Assembly (NCBI GenBank): GCA_032191485.1
Contig: JAVDOI010000016.1
Span: 9,534,759 to 9,598,758 of the forward strand
Length of the DNA: 64,000 nucleotides
Direction: 5' to 3'
Origin: Leptoclinus maculatus
Taxonomy: Eukaryota > Chordata > Actinopteri > Perciformes > Stichaeidae
The notes beneath the pieces were generated by a model. It was given only the letters and a program-made list of their open reading frames with translations, made no database searches and was not told the origin of the DNA. Shown here one piece after another: positions 1 through 13,400 of this stretch. The translations under genes were made by a program, and so were the position numbers. Numbering within the stretch: position 1 is the stretch's first letter; each line of letters starts with the position of its first letter.

Positions 1-791
1 TTCTGTCACTCGATTTTGTTTCAGGCCTAACTCATGACTTTTTACGTACTAAACATTGTGTTGCCTACATTTCCCAGCTGCCTAGCAGCCGCTGATCATC
101 TGCAGCACGGTGTGTCCTGCAGAGAGGAGAGGATTATGAGGCCTCAGCCTCCTGCACTAATCACGGGACTCAGGCAGCTTCGTCATGCTGAGCGGTGCCA
201 TGAATACACTGACATGACAGAGCTAAGCAAGGTTTCTCACACTGCTCCTTTGCAATGATAAGCAGCAGGGATTACTACTTGTAATAAGATTAACCCTGAG
301 AACGGTTGTAGCCTACTGGGGAGGGAAATGTGCCATTTGCTTGCTTTAGGAGAGACGCAGTATACTAAAGCCAAAGAACTCCTGCAACTGGCTTGTTTTT
401 TTGTTGCTATACTGCACGAGGAAACAGTAATCCAATCAAGTCCTTAGTCCACAGAGTGAGAGGGTATTGTGCAGAGCTGCAGCAGGAGGGAGAAAGTGAG
501 GAAACCAGAGAGGACAGGGACAGAGATGAGTCCACTCTTTGTGCCACACTATTACATAACAAGAACACCTCGTCAACAGCTATGTCGACATCCGTGACGA
601 AAGACTGAATACTGTATTGACAGACACCACGTCCATACGTCTATGCTGTCAGAGAAATAAATGTATGGTGGCATCATTGCCTGTCTAAATACAGTATTGG
701 GGGGGTATAGTTTGTCATCTGCTATCAAATTTCCTGGCAACCCTCATAAAAACATGGAAATGGAAGAAATTTGAATTTCCGATACAGTTCA

Positions 792-1260
<469 letters not shown>

Positions 1261-3901
1261 CTCACTGCAATAACATAAAATTGCCACAAGGTGGTGCAAC
1301 AGCCTCATTGATTGAGCTGACCACAACCTCTACTGATGGCATGAGGGTTTGTTTTTTATCCTGTACAGCAATGTGTTCTATTTTATAGGCAAAATAAAAC
1401 ATATCGAGATCAAATGAGTCACAAACAAGATATCTGCTAGACTGTGCCAGCCCTGTTGCAGAAAGCAAGGTCGTACATCAAATTATTGATGCCTATTTGA
1501 ACCCTAACTGAAGGGACAGCTATTACGCTTGGGCTCGACACGCAAGTGAGTAAGTGCATGTAAGGATGTGTAAATGAGTATGTGCAAGCATTTTCATCTG
1601 TTCTGTCCTGAGGGCCTCGGCTGAGCTATGGTGTAAACACGCCGGCTCCACAGTGCTCTCCCCACAGCCGGCTGCAGGAGCTGAAGTGGTTGATAAATGA
1701 GGGCCACTCCCGCTCTCTGCTCTCCCAGGATCAGGACTCTGCTGAAAAGTGTCTTGGCTATACTGGAGGCCGCACTCAGCCCATTTTGAGGCCTCAGTGG
1801 AGTCTTTTAATATTCCTGCCTGGTAAAGTGGGAGCTGGTGCATTGTTTGACATCATTCGTGATGGTGCAACACAGTAAGACAGTACCATGCCCTAATAAG
1901 GGATATTAAAATAAAACATGCATTGATGCACTGTTGTAAACTGACACAGTCTACTGAACCGAACACAACGTAGTAAAATTAGCTCCACTTCCACCAGCTT
2001 CAACATTAAAATGCTGCTTACTAGTTAATAATTTAGTAATAATAAGCCACTAGAGTAATACACTTGGTAATATCACACTCGGCGGATTTATTCTGTTTAG
2101 CAAGTCATTTTACTTTTGATACAATGCTCGCTGTTGCATGGTTCAACCAAGTTTGTGTAGCTGCACAAATCAATATTCATAGGCCTATACATACTAACAA
2201 TGGGTCAAATGTTACTTGTAATGTGAAACGGGTCACTCAAAGTGACAAATGCACTGAGAATCATCATCAACTCTGCAGTTCACATCAGCTGTGTTTTGGC
2301 GTCTTTCAGCTCATTGTCGTGTGGCCCGAGATTTTACTGTTCTGGTTAAGTCTCAATGTGAAGACAAAGTTACAGTTGCGACTAGCCAGTGACCACGGTT
2401 GAGCATGTAGTTGCTAAAGAGGCATATACGTTTTTCTCAGTAGTTTGTGGAGACCAGCAGAGCAAAAAAAAAGAGAGAAAACATTGGACTAGCAGTCATC
2501 AGGTGAGCAGACAATACAACAGAAAATCAGAGCTTGTGTTGTTCCGTGTATGCTGGATGTGTAAATAAGAAAATGTTTATGCTGTTACAAGAGATAATAT
2601 GACACCGTTTTGTTTACATCTTCTTCCATTGCTCCCAAATGGGCATAAAAGGAGTACTGCTTTGGCTACATCAATGGCTAATAAATCCTTAATTAATTGC
2701 TGTTCACTACTTCAAGTTGTATGTGTTAAATGCACAATTGGTGCCTCAGATGTACCTTAGTTATGTGTATAGCTGCGATGTCTAAGAAGATGTGTTTTGT
2801 TCAAATTTGCTTCAACACTGTTTGACTTTATTTACATGGAGGTGTATAATATTTATTATTTTACTGTCATTATGTAATTGATCATTTGTTTTTGTTTTTA
2901 GTGTCTCAAAACTGGGTAACTTTTGGTGCATGACACTTTGTAAAATAAATGACTTACTTACTTTCTTACAAATCAGTGCTTTATAGCTCAGTAAGACACT
3001 ATAAATAGGGAATACTTTTTAAGTTGTGAAAAAATCTATTTGGCTTGTAATTCTGCTGTTGTTAATAAACTGATCTTGATCCTTTATTAAATAAATGTAG
3101 TTATCTTCCTGATAAATTAAAGCAAGCTAACAAAAAAGTAATGCTTTTAGAGGATATACACTGGCCAGATGTATTTTCACAATGTAACCCAAAGATTGTC
3201 CTTAATAATGGCTTATTTTTGACTGTAGAAAAGTAGTTTAATTAATCCTAATACCAGTTATCACAGAACACTGAGCTACTATTTCCCCCTCCTGTTTGTC
3301 CCAGATGTTACTCACTTTCCCCCATACCTGGTAGCACCCCCCACTCATCTGCTCGCTTCACTTTGACAGTAGATGTTTTCATTCTTTCCGACCAGGTGAG
3401 GGTGTCTCGTTAGCTATCACTGTCAGGCCTGCAATTATGGGATTTGAGCTCCCAGAACAAGGCTCGGGGGCCCAGTGCAGGGTTAGGTGTGTTCGTACCG
3501 GGGAGGCCCCGGGACCATGGTCTGGGCTGTGATGTGAAGTGTGAGTCAGAGCACGGAGTGACAGGAGCAGCCTCTGGCAAGACAGTGCCCACAGGGGGAG
3601 CATGTCACATCCACATCAATGAGTTAGTCAGCCAAACATTTACAGGCCCCTTCTCTGCATTTGACATTGAGATGTGGAACATTTATTTTGGCATCTAGCA
3701 ATGAAATGCAAATATGACACACACAAAAAAAAAAAAAAAAAAAAGGCGCCAACAAGTTTCCTTTTATCACAGTGTTTTCATTTTGCACGCAGGTTATTGT
3801 TGCTGTGGGATGCTGACACTAAAACACACAAAGGCACACATTCAGGCACAAGACAGACGCATTCCAGCTACGGTATCACTGAAACACAAGCAGGAGCGTG
3901 T

Positions 3902-3937
<36 letters not shown>

Positions 3938-6900
3938 GCACATTCCAAGGGGGGCGCTGCAGCGCTGCTCGCATGTTGCGATGGCCTCTGTGTCTCTGGG
4001 TCAGAGAGCTGTGGTGAGTGACCACCTTTTTAGCTCCCCGCCTTGTTTGTTTTCCAAAGACAGTGTCATCAATTCTCTAACAAGGGACTAGACACAGCAA
4101 CAACAAGGAGCACAGGACCTCCCTGTTGCTCCCTGTGTAGTCCAATGACTGATGGAGCATGCATGCAATAACAGACATCAGTGTGCATCTGTGCGTCCGA
4201 CTAGTGTATTTGTGTGTACATGGCTTTGTGTGCCTTATTTGATATCATGACATAAACTGTGCTTTCTTTTTCCTAGTGCATGCAGACGTTTACACTGCTT
4301 TCTTTGTAAATGTGACAAGAGACGAGTGCACCTGAGTGACAGGAATGTGCATTGGATTAGTGTATTCTAATCAAATTTTAAAAACATTTTCCAAATAATA
4401 CAATAATGGCGCCGTAAAGTGCAGATTCTCAAAGATCCCAGCAGCATGATACCCTTGGCTATTTACTATTTAAGTGCAACGACATGAATGTCACAGTCGC
4501 AACCACATTGTTTCCAATGAAAGGAACATGAAGGAAGAAGTATAGCGGTTTCATTTTTGTTTAGACTCGCTGAGAACAAGGCCGTACACCGTCCGAGATG
4601 GTCTTCTGGGAGAAATCCTGACAATGTCACTACATGTGCTGCTCACACAGAATAAAGGAATAGTTCAACCTTCTTGCCTTGAGTTGGATGAGAAGATTGA
4701 TACCATTTCCTAATCGTCTACTGGCATGTTCAGGTAGCCTTATATGTATTATACAAACACGAGAATATCAATCTGCTCATCTAACACTCGCCATATTTCC
4801 CAAAATGTCATTCCTTTAAATAATAATAATAATAATAATAATAATACATTTATTCATGTAAAACTTTTTTAAACAAAGTTCAAAGAAACTGTTCACATAT
4901 TTGATTTAAGATTTGACTTTGATCATCATGTTTGACAAGTATGATAATGTCTACAAAGGTCTGCTAATATTCTTGTCACTCACTGCTTTTCACTAATATG
5001 GCCTTTACCCTATAAGGCTGGGTGGAACCGCAAACACAAGGTCTACAGTGTGCTATTATAATTGATTGATGTTGTCTTTTGGCAAACTCAGGCTCTCAGA
5101 CCTCAGCTTTACACAAATATGCATGCAAAGAAACAAAGACAGGAAGTGGAAGACTCATGTCTTCATTTTTTAACCCTCAGTGCTTATTTTCTGTCTGCAT
5201 AAAGCCACAAAACTGATAGGTGACAAAAAAAACAACCTGACTATGTCTATAATGACCTCTAAAGATGTGATATTTTATTAATCCACATGGGGAGATCGTC
5301 ATCGGGGATTTAATTCTCCCATTCACAGAGACTGAAACTGCATCGCTTGTTGTTTTATACAGTAATTATTTACAAAATTGAACTTTATTCATAAGTAGCC
5401 TGAGCTTTGCCAAAACAAACTGTCACTTTGATAAAGATGCCCCCCCATGGTTGCAGAGACAGTAGCATTTGTTTTCAAGGATGTTTACCACTTGAAGCCA
5501 AAATGCACGCATGCTTTTATTCAATGGCAACATTGTCTTTCCCAAGAGAGCCATTACTGCCTGAGCTAATCAGAGAAGTAAAAGCTGAACTTGATTCAAC
5601 CTTTTGATATGTTGGATATATTTTCCAATGCCGAATAGGACAGAACACACAAAGCAGCTAAAGGGAACATTCAAGGCTCACGTATTGAGTTAACCCCGCC
5701 TCCCTGCAGTGTCTCATGGCCTGTGTGAAAGCAGAGAGGATAAGCATATTTAGGTTGCATGTTTCCTCCATTCCCAACACCGTAGATCACAGACATTACA
5801 GCACTCACATCCCCCTGTTAGCGCTCATATATACAAACACACACCTGCTGGGGCAAGGCCGTCTGGGAGAGAATTACAGCAGGCTAATTTATGAGACCCA
5901 GGGGAGGGCAAAGGGCAGGGGACCCAGACTGGCCTGACCTCACTTCCTCCTTTCATGGTCTCCAAGTTAGACCTGTGACACACAGAACAGGACTTCGGTT
6001 CTCAAACACATCACCCCTCTCACAGTCTTTCAAACAAACAATCTAATTAGGGAATCTTTTTTTCCTAACCTGGTTAACACAATGAGCCCCGAAGGACTGT
6101 TGTAACATGCAAGTCAGCTATAGCACCTTAGGCCCCCGGCCGCAATTTGTGGAATATTTGGCACTTTCGGAGCCGAAGGTAAGTGGGCGAGAACGGGGTT
6201 TTGCTAAAAATCTGGCCCCAGGCTCGCCTCTGGCCTCCTCATTTCCTCCAGAGAGAAGGCGCTGTCATCCGTCACACGGACCCAGGCAGGGGCACAATAG
6301 CACAGTCTGGGTCCTGGCTACTGACACCATCACATGTGCTGCTGATAAGACTCACCTTCCGGAGCCCAGGAGAGCTGAGCCATTACTGACACACAACAGT
6401 TTGTTCCTTTGCCATTCTTACAGATGACCATGAAATAAAAATGATAAAGGAGAGGCATTATGAGGCACGTGAACTCTGCATGTAATTTAGCTTTCTTCTA
6501 CATTGTCACGGTCCTCTAATGTTTGTGGCTTCATTGCCTTCCATATTGCAACATGCTCTCCTAATGCAAAATGCTGGGGGGGAAAAAAAGCTATCACAAC
6601 CTATTAGATCATCCCTTCAAGCGCAACATGCAAGACAGATCTTGCGGACGCACTTGAGCTAATCTACTTTCCAAATGTAAGAATCAATTCTTGTTATTGG
6701 CTTACTGTAAGACAAATAGATAGTCATACTTCAGTTCCGCATCACACATCCAGGCTGCTATAGTGACAGCTGTAAACAACCATAGCTCCTTTGTAGAAAG
6801 ATGTTAAGTGCTCCTCTGCAAAGCTACAAACACACACTTACACAAGGCCTGTACACAGTGCACCCACAGACACTGGAGGTGTTGATGCTTTCCTTAAGCA

Positions 6901-9320
6901 GAGTTACCACCGCGCTAAAACCATCAGATACCAATCGCCTCTCGGCTTTACAGAAGCAGAGACCACAGGGGAAAGATGATTGCCGTCATTACCGAGTCAT
7001 CAAACTTCCATTCTGTGTTCAAGGATCTGCGGTCTTTGGAGAACATTCAACCCTACATCTCCACGTGCATCGGTGTTGCAACCACTGATAAGACTATACA
7101 CCTGCCACTCTGCAGAGAAGACACCGCTTCAACAGGTTAGCCTGCCAGTGATATGGAGAGATGAGTGGGGGGAACAAGACAAAACATGTTCAGCATTGCC
7201 TGGCAAGCCATCGACTGTTAAAGAACCCACCAGAAAGTGAATTGTGAAGGAATGATTGAAATGAGCCTGCTACAGGAGTGGAATGTAGATTTTATTTTAT
7301 TTAGGGTTTATTTTTCTCTTTTGTTTTGAGTCCAACAAATGTGTCCATTGCTCTGCAGTACATCCGGGCTGACCTCTGCTGTGAGCCTGGCCTTGCCCAG
7401 CTTATCACGATGATTTCTGAAATGAAGATGATGTATTGGAGGGTCGCATTCAGCACCCGAGCAGCTCCTCGACACTCTCTGAGAGTCTGGGTTTTGTTAC
7501 AGGCAGGAAACAGACTCTTCCGCTCAGTAAACACGCTTCTCTGCTTGGCCACTTTCGGGCTGCCGGTGGCACGCGAAGACCACTGATGATGATGGTCAGT
7601 TGAGGACTTGCGAGGCTGTGTGCGCGTGCGTGCATGTTTAGGGTTGAAACGCTAATTGAAGCCATTAAGCTCAGCGTCAGGCGTCTCTGACCCGTGACGC
7701 TTTGATTTGACATGAATAAGGCTGCAGCGACTTTTTTCTCTTATTAGTCTCTTAAAAGCGTAATAGTTTGAGACATGTTCTCCTTCCTATTAAACCATCT
7801 CAGTCTTTGAATTATGTGCACCTAAACTCTCTTTTTGTCGTCGTCTGTGTGCAAAGAACACTGACTCCTGTGTTTAGTCTGTTGTCTCTTTGAATCATTG
7901 CATCCAATAAACAGGGTAAATATTTGGGAAACAAATTGAACAGATTTACAGCCTTTTTAAATATTTTACGAGCTAATACATTCCACTTAAGTCCTCGTAA
8001 ATTCAGAGTAAAACGCGCGGAAATCCCCTTCGACATTGTGAAAATGATCAGCGTTGTCTTTATAAGTGAATCTTCACAAATACTATAACGTTAGCTCAAG
8101 TATGGGGCTCAACTGACCATCCAAAAATCTCCCTTTATCTCTTTTTCTTTTAGCGGGAGGACATTTGGAGCAGGCCCTTAAGCTAAAACCTTGTGGACAC
8201 TAACGCCTATTTTCTCCACAGACCAAATGCCTTCACCCTGCTTCTCCACTTAAACGGAACGTTTTAAAAGACATAGATCTCCAGAAGAGGGGAAGAAGCT
8301 GCCCTAATCTAAACAGCGCCTTGTTGATGGTGAGCGGATGAGATTATGTCGGCAAGCCCTCCTTTTCTTTCCACACGGTTTAGGAGCAATGGGCCTTCAG
8401 AGCCTGGCGCCTGCACTTGGCCACAGATAGGCGACCAGCAGAGAGGTGTCCCGTTACGACGCGTTTGCCCTTTGACACACAGGTACAATTCGTAAAGAGC
8501 AATTTCCCATATTTTCTTTATCTATTAATGATTTATTAAATACGACAAAACGTGTAGGCGATACTGTGAGTCTGCTCACATGAATCCGTGACTCGAGTCA
8601 CACGCCCAAATTAAAGAAATTTTTTTAAACTAAACGTATAACTTTTTAATGCAGGTGACACTATTGTTATTGTTATTATTATTATTATTATTAGTGTTAT
8701 TATTATCCTATTCAAAGACATTTTTAAACAATATACTGAAGAATGAAACATGTTACTGTTTGGCAACCTTTACTCGTTGCCGCACATGAAATTAGTCAAA
8801 TCAATTGAGGAAAATGTCTCAATAAAGTTTTACCCATGACTTGTTACCAGAAATACTGACCTAAGGTCAAGGGAAAGCATCGTGGCCAAATGTTAGTGGA
8901 AAAGAACCCTACAACTTTCTAAAATTAAGGCGAAATAAATGAAGCACTACATTTATTTCCTTCATGTCTCCTTCGGCTGCCAATTTTATCTCATTTCCCA
9001 CAGTTGCGGCATATTATCTTATCCGTGGATTGCCGAGACAGGAAACGAAGATATGCCTAATCTTAAAAGCACCAGTGATGATGGGAAGAACTGTGATATT
9101 CGTGGGACAATTCAACAGAGACAAGGGGATACATAAATGATACTCGAGTTTACCGGATAAACTCAAACAATTAGGCTACTTACCAAAGGGATTTTGCCGT
9201 TTAAACGTTACAATTACACACAATTAAAAAGGCTTTTGTGCTGCCTTTTCGTTTTTTGTGTTTTCTGCTGAGGAAAAAAAAGTATGTAATAAAAACTGCC
9301 TTACCTTTAACACCTTAAAC
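1261..9320. other. Intergenic DNA between got1 and nkx2.3; no coding exon recognised
   Basis: About 8 kb without a recognisable exon. Short open frames on both strands have no family resemblance. It contains small simple repeats: a poly-A run near 3725-3744, (CA)n near 3904-3932, (TAA)n near 4818-4847 and (TTA)n near 8663-8705. Two stretches, about 5690-6420 and 8150-8480, are more GC-balanced and non-repetitive and could be conserved enhancers of nkx2.3; that is inference only. Two NKX-type sites (CCACTTAA) occur at 7983 and 8246. Confidence 0.6.
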
Positions 9321-9329
9321 AGTCTGAGA

Positions 9330-9357
9330 GGGGAATCGATAGTGGGGAATCGATAGT
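9330..9357 (+). repeat. Tandem duplication of a 14-bp unit containing ATCGAT
   Basis: The unit GGGGAATCGATAGT occurs twice head to tail (9330-9343 and 9344-9357), immediately before a short (AC)n and (GA)n run at about 9366-9405 and about 400 bp upstream of the nkx2.3 start. Perfect copies suggest recent slippage or duplication. Confidence 0.8.
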
Positions 9358-9693
9358 GATATTATTACACACACACACACACACACACCGACAGAGAGAG
9401 AGAGACTGACTATCGGTCCCTCCCCCGCTTCAGGACGTCACTGAAAGGGAGAGGACAGCATCTTGGCTGACCCAGCTCTTTCTCTAGATAACTGAATTCA
9501 GCCAACCAAACAGGATCGACTTCTCTCTTTCTCTCTCAGCCCTCCAGACATAGACACACACAGCCAGAGGAGAGGGATGTCACAGCTGAAAGAAAACCAG
9601 TCTTCCTCCGTCTGCATGAAAAACAAGCAGTGCGCGGCCATTCTTCACGCCTACGCACGGGGTATTTGCTTCTTTTACGCGCCGTTCGGAGAC

Positions 9694-9708
9694 AAATTGG
9701 TCCAATTT
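9694..9708. promoter_or_regulatory. Palindrome with two opposed CCAAT motifs upstream of nkx2.3
   Basis: AAATTGGTCCAATTT is a 15-bp palindrome around a single central base, with one CCAAT box on each strand, 50 bp before the start codon. It may lie in the 5' UTR or core promoter. Function is inferred only. Confidence 0.4.
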
Positions 9709-9757
9709 GGGGCCTGTTGACTATCTGTTATCCGTCATCTCTCTGTTGGTGGTAATA

Positions 9758-11855
9758 ATGCTCCCCAGCCCGCTCATAACTTCTTCCACCACGCCTTTCT
9801 CCGTGAAGGACATTCTGAAGTTGGAGTTGCAGCAACAATCTCAGCAGCACCAGCTCCAGTTTATCTCCTGCTTCGGTCTCTCCGGTGCGCTGTCACAGCC
9901 GGGAGCTTTCCCAAATAAGCCGTTCCGCTCTCACTCACCGCCCTCCTGCATGTTGGCCGGAAGGGATAGTCCAAGTCCCCTTAGCTCCGGTCTCTCGGAG
10001 GGCGAGGAGAGGATGTCGTACCTCAACACGCTCGCGGCTCAGGACCGGCTGGCAGAGTCCGGTCTGCCGGGGGAGATGTTCGGAAACCCGGCACAGAACC
10101 ACTCTGCAGACCTCCGGCTGGAGACCGAGCGGGAGGAGCAAGATAACAGTGAGTACAATGATGTTCATCCAAAATTGAGCGAGGATGATGATGATGACAC
10201 CTTTCGTTGTTATAAGTAATTGTATAAATATTAGCACGGACATAAATGACAGAGGAGATTCATACGTTCATTAGCAGAAATATTTGCCTATCTTGCGAAA
10301 AACAACACAAGGCCAAGATCTAATTTTCTAAACCGGCTGTAATATATATCTGGAGAAATAATTACCGCGAACTGACAAGTTATCATTTGTTGATTACTGT
10401 AAAAATGACGTAAAAGCGATCGCTAAATTCACCAAATGAGTGAATACACGATCAGCTGCTAAACTGGAATGAGATTTACTAATAATATAAAATTGTATTT
10501 AAATAAAAAATGTATTACATTGAATTGCTTATTTTTTGTAAAATATACTATATACAGTATAGGTCTTTAGAAACATTGCACGATGGACGCCAATTGTTCC
10601 ATGTTCATTTGCTGCAGGTTACTTAGTCGCTGTGCATAAAGCTTGAAGCCATTTAAATGTTGTTTGCATCTGAAGTGATTAGTAAACCCATAAACAACAA
10701 CTTCTAGATGTTGCCTAATTAATGTGCATTTAACCGTCACAGAAATCGGCAGAAATCTTACAATAAAATGTATTTTCCTTCAATTTCCAAGATCTAAATA
10801 TTGGTATATGTTCACGAATTAATTGAGAAATTATTTTCACTCTTTCATTTAGGTCCTCTTTGAAATTACGTTTTTATTTATTTCCAAGTGAAAAGGCCAA
10901 CTTGCAAAAACACTGGTAAAGAAATGTCCAATCCATGTACACGTTACTATTTTTTAAATGAATATTTAAATTAATATTCTAAGCTCAATATTGTGAGGAA
11001 ATAATTAAAATTATAGGTTATATATTTTCAAAATCCACAAAAAAATGCTACTTTTCTTTTTTTACATTTTAAGAAAGTGTTTAATGAATTAATATATGTA
11101 GATATCAGTGTGATTAGATTAAGAAATCATAGAGAGTTGGATAATAATATCTATGGTTAATGAACTCGTCTTGTTAAGCTCTGATTGACATTTAAACGTG
11201 TCTCCCCCACGCAGAGAGCTGCGGTCCGCTGCTGGGTGAGAGTGAGGACCCAGACTCAGAGAAGCCCGCCACCAAGCAGCAGAGGACCAGAAGGAAACCC
11301 CGCGTCCTCTTCTCCCAGGCTCAGGTGTTTGAGCTGGAGCGGCGTTTCAAGCAGCAGCGTTACCTGTCCGCCCCGGAGAGAGAGCACTTGGCCAGCTCGC
11401 TGAAACTCACCTCCACTCAGGTCAAGATCTGGTTTCAGAACAGGAGGTACAAATGCAAGAGGCAGCGGCAGGACAAGAGTCTGGAGATGGCAGGTCATCA
11501 CCATCACCACCACCACCACCCACCGCCGAGGAGGGTGGCTGTGCCGGTGCTGGTCCGGGACGGGCGGCCTTGTCTGACTGGATCTCAGAACTATAACGCT
11601 TCTTACACAGTGGGAGCTCCGAACCCGTACAGCTACAATGGCTATCCAGCCTACAGCTACAACAACTCGGTGTATACTAACACTTACTCTTGTACGTATT
11701 CTAGTTTACCTGCCCTGCCGCCCAACAACACTCCTGCTAATGCTTTTATGAACATGAATTTGGGAAACCTCGGGACACAGACGCAAAGCCATGCTCCCCA
11801 AGGAGCACTCGTCACACCCTGCCAGGGAACTCTGCAGGGCATCCGGGCATGGTAG
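9758..11855 (+). CDS. nkx2.3: NK2-class homeodomain transcription factor Nkx2.3
   Basis: A DNA-binding regulator known from pharyngeal endoderm, gut mesenchyme and spleen development. Two coding exons, 9758-10148 and 11215-11855, joined in phase to give 343 aa. Residues 1-22 hold the start MLPSP and the TN (Groucho-binding) motif [12 protein letters not shown]. The homeodomain is at about 156-215, with WFQNRRYK and the Tyr-54 that marks NK2 proteins. The NK2-specific domain is [15 protein letters not shown], and the C-terminus is [16 protein letters not shown] plus [13 protein letters not shown] in the homeodomain fit Nkx2.3 rather than Nkx2.5 (YELERRF, APERDQLASVLKL). The start at 9758 is chosen because NK2 proteins begin MLPSP/MFPSP; the Met at 9707 adds unrelated residues. 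Odd: a run of eight histidines after the homeodomain, where mouse Nkx2.3 is proline-rich. The neighbouring nkx3.3 is in the same orientation. Confidence 0.95.
10149..11214 (+). other. Intron 1 of nkx2.3
   Basis: Donor GTGAGT at 10149 and acceptor CCCCCACGCAG ending at 11214. The intron is strongly AT-rich with no recognisable repeat. Human NKX2-3 also has a single intron ahead of the homeobox. Confidence 0.85.
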
Positions 11856-12151
11856 CGTAAGTCTTTACGCACATTAAGAGCCGGGAGAGACTTCTCTGGG
11901 ATGGCTGAATGAACTCAAGCATGTAAACCTGATCAACTAACAATTCAAACACAAGAAATATAGACCAGTTGGCTGTAACTGAAGGCAGGCCTACGTGGAA
12001 CACATTGACTGAGATACAAACCATATGCGCATTTTTCTCTGAGCCACAATGTTTAGAAAAATTAAACCTGCTGTTGGATACATGCGATTGTTGGATTAAA
12101 TGTTATAGCAAAAATAGCAAAGACTGTGCGATGTGGCCTATGTGTGGCAAA

Positions 12152-12157
12152 AATAAA
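12152..12157 (+). terminator. Likely polyadenylation signal of nkx2.3
   Basis: AATAAA about 300 bp after the nkx2.3 stop codon, the first canonical hexamer downstream. Confidence 0.5.
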
Positions 12158-12501
12158 GAGACGTTTTATGAACATTTCCATACAAACAAGTTTCTATGCG
12201 TATGGTATAGCCCATGATAGATCCATGTTGGCCTAAAAGGCACATACATTCAATTAGAGCTCAGTGGCTTAGATAATGCAATATTATTAAGTATTACGTT
12301 GTTTTTTTTCTTTGTACCAGTGTGATTTATTTTTGTCCAGCAGACTTTGTTTTACTCTAAAAGTAAATGAGATGAACGATAGGCTTAACTGATTAAAACG
12401 GCCTCAAGTTACAATGACGATCATTCTCACTGATGATGAAAGTAAATGATACAACGAACATAATGACACACGTGACTGTTGTTCTGTACTTTGTGTGTGT
12501 G

Positions 12502-12570
<69 letters not shown>

Positions 12571-13254
12571 AACGACTGAGTAGCCTATACATTTATGTAG
12601 AAATGTACGCTTCTATGCCTCATATACGTTTCTGATTTTGCTTTAAAGCAGGTGTTATTTCATTTCAAAATTCGTATCAATCAGGATGGGAAACTCAAAT
12701 AAATTCATGTTGAGTTGAACTTATTCTGCGTAGTTTCTCATCGTCTAAAATAGTTTCTCAAACACATTTTTTTCCTGTGAGAACGCTTGTGTTAGACTTT
12801 GGTCTGAGACAAGAACCAGAAACAGAGAGAATTTAGAGGCGAGCTAATGTCCGGTCAGGATTCAGAGATGGACATTAACCAGACAGCCAACATCCTCGCG
12901 AACCCACAGAGCGAATAAACTCACAGAACTTCGGATGATAAATATTGTTGATAAAAAAAAAATCTCCTTGAGGCATGACATGAAATAAGTCCAACATGTA
13001 TATTTACATTGAAAATATGACTTTAAATGCGTATTACAAATAATAATTATGTTTTAATGATATAGCATCAGTACGTTTATAATTGGTATACTACAATAAA
13101 AATTAAGCACATTTTCACTCACTTACACTCGAGAGGCACACACACACGCCGTCAATCGGAGATGGACTTAAGCAAACACCTTCACCTCCCTGGCATGGTC
13201 GAATACGCAGACACTATTAATGGAGATGAATGGCAACGTAAACAGAGTGTTTGT
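12158..13254. other. Spacer between nkx2.3 and the hAT insertion
   Basis: Non-coding. It contains a perfect (GT)n tract of nearly 80 bp (12491-12568); the rest is AT-rich unique sequence with no recognisable exon. Confidence 0.6.
12491..12568 (+). repeat. (GT)n microsatellite
   Basis: A GT dinucleotide run of close to 80 bp with one early CA interruption. Histidine- or threonine-rich open frames over it are artefacts of the repeat. Confidence 0.95.
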
Positions 13255-13307
13255 CAGTGGCGGCTGGTCCATAGAGGGCGCTAGGGCGCCGCCCCCCCTA
13301 GAGCTAC

Positions 13308-13400
13308 AAAAAATAAAAATAAAAATAAAAATAAAAATAAAAATAAAAATAAAAATAAAAATAAAAATATAAATAAAAATAAAATTTAAAATAAAAATAA
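13308..13400 (+). repeat. (AAATA)n simple repeat inside the hAT element
   Basis: Roughly eighteen copies of a pentanucleotide with a few interruptions, just inside the left terminus of the transposon. Confidence 0.9.

Noticed and set aside
9707..9757. Upstream in-frame Met extension of Nkx2.3 (MGPVDYLLS...)
   Set aside because: NK2 proteins begin MLPSP/MFPSP immediately before the TN motif; the extension has no counterpart.
11256..11519. Minus-strand open frame over the nkx2.3 homeobox
   Set aside because: Antisense shadow of a well-supported homeobox exon, with no family features.
12404..12592. His/Thr-repeat open frame
   Set aside because: Translation of the (GT)n microsatellite.
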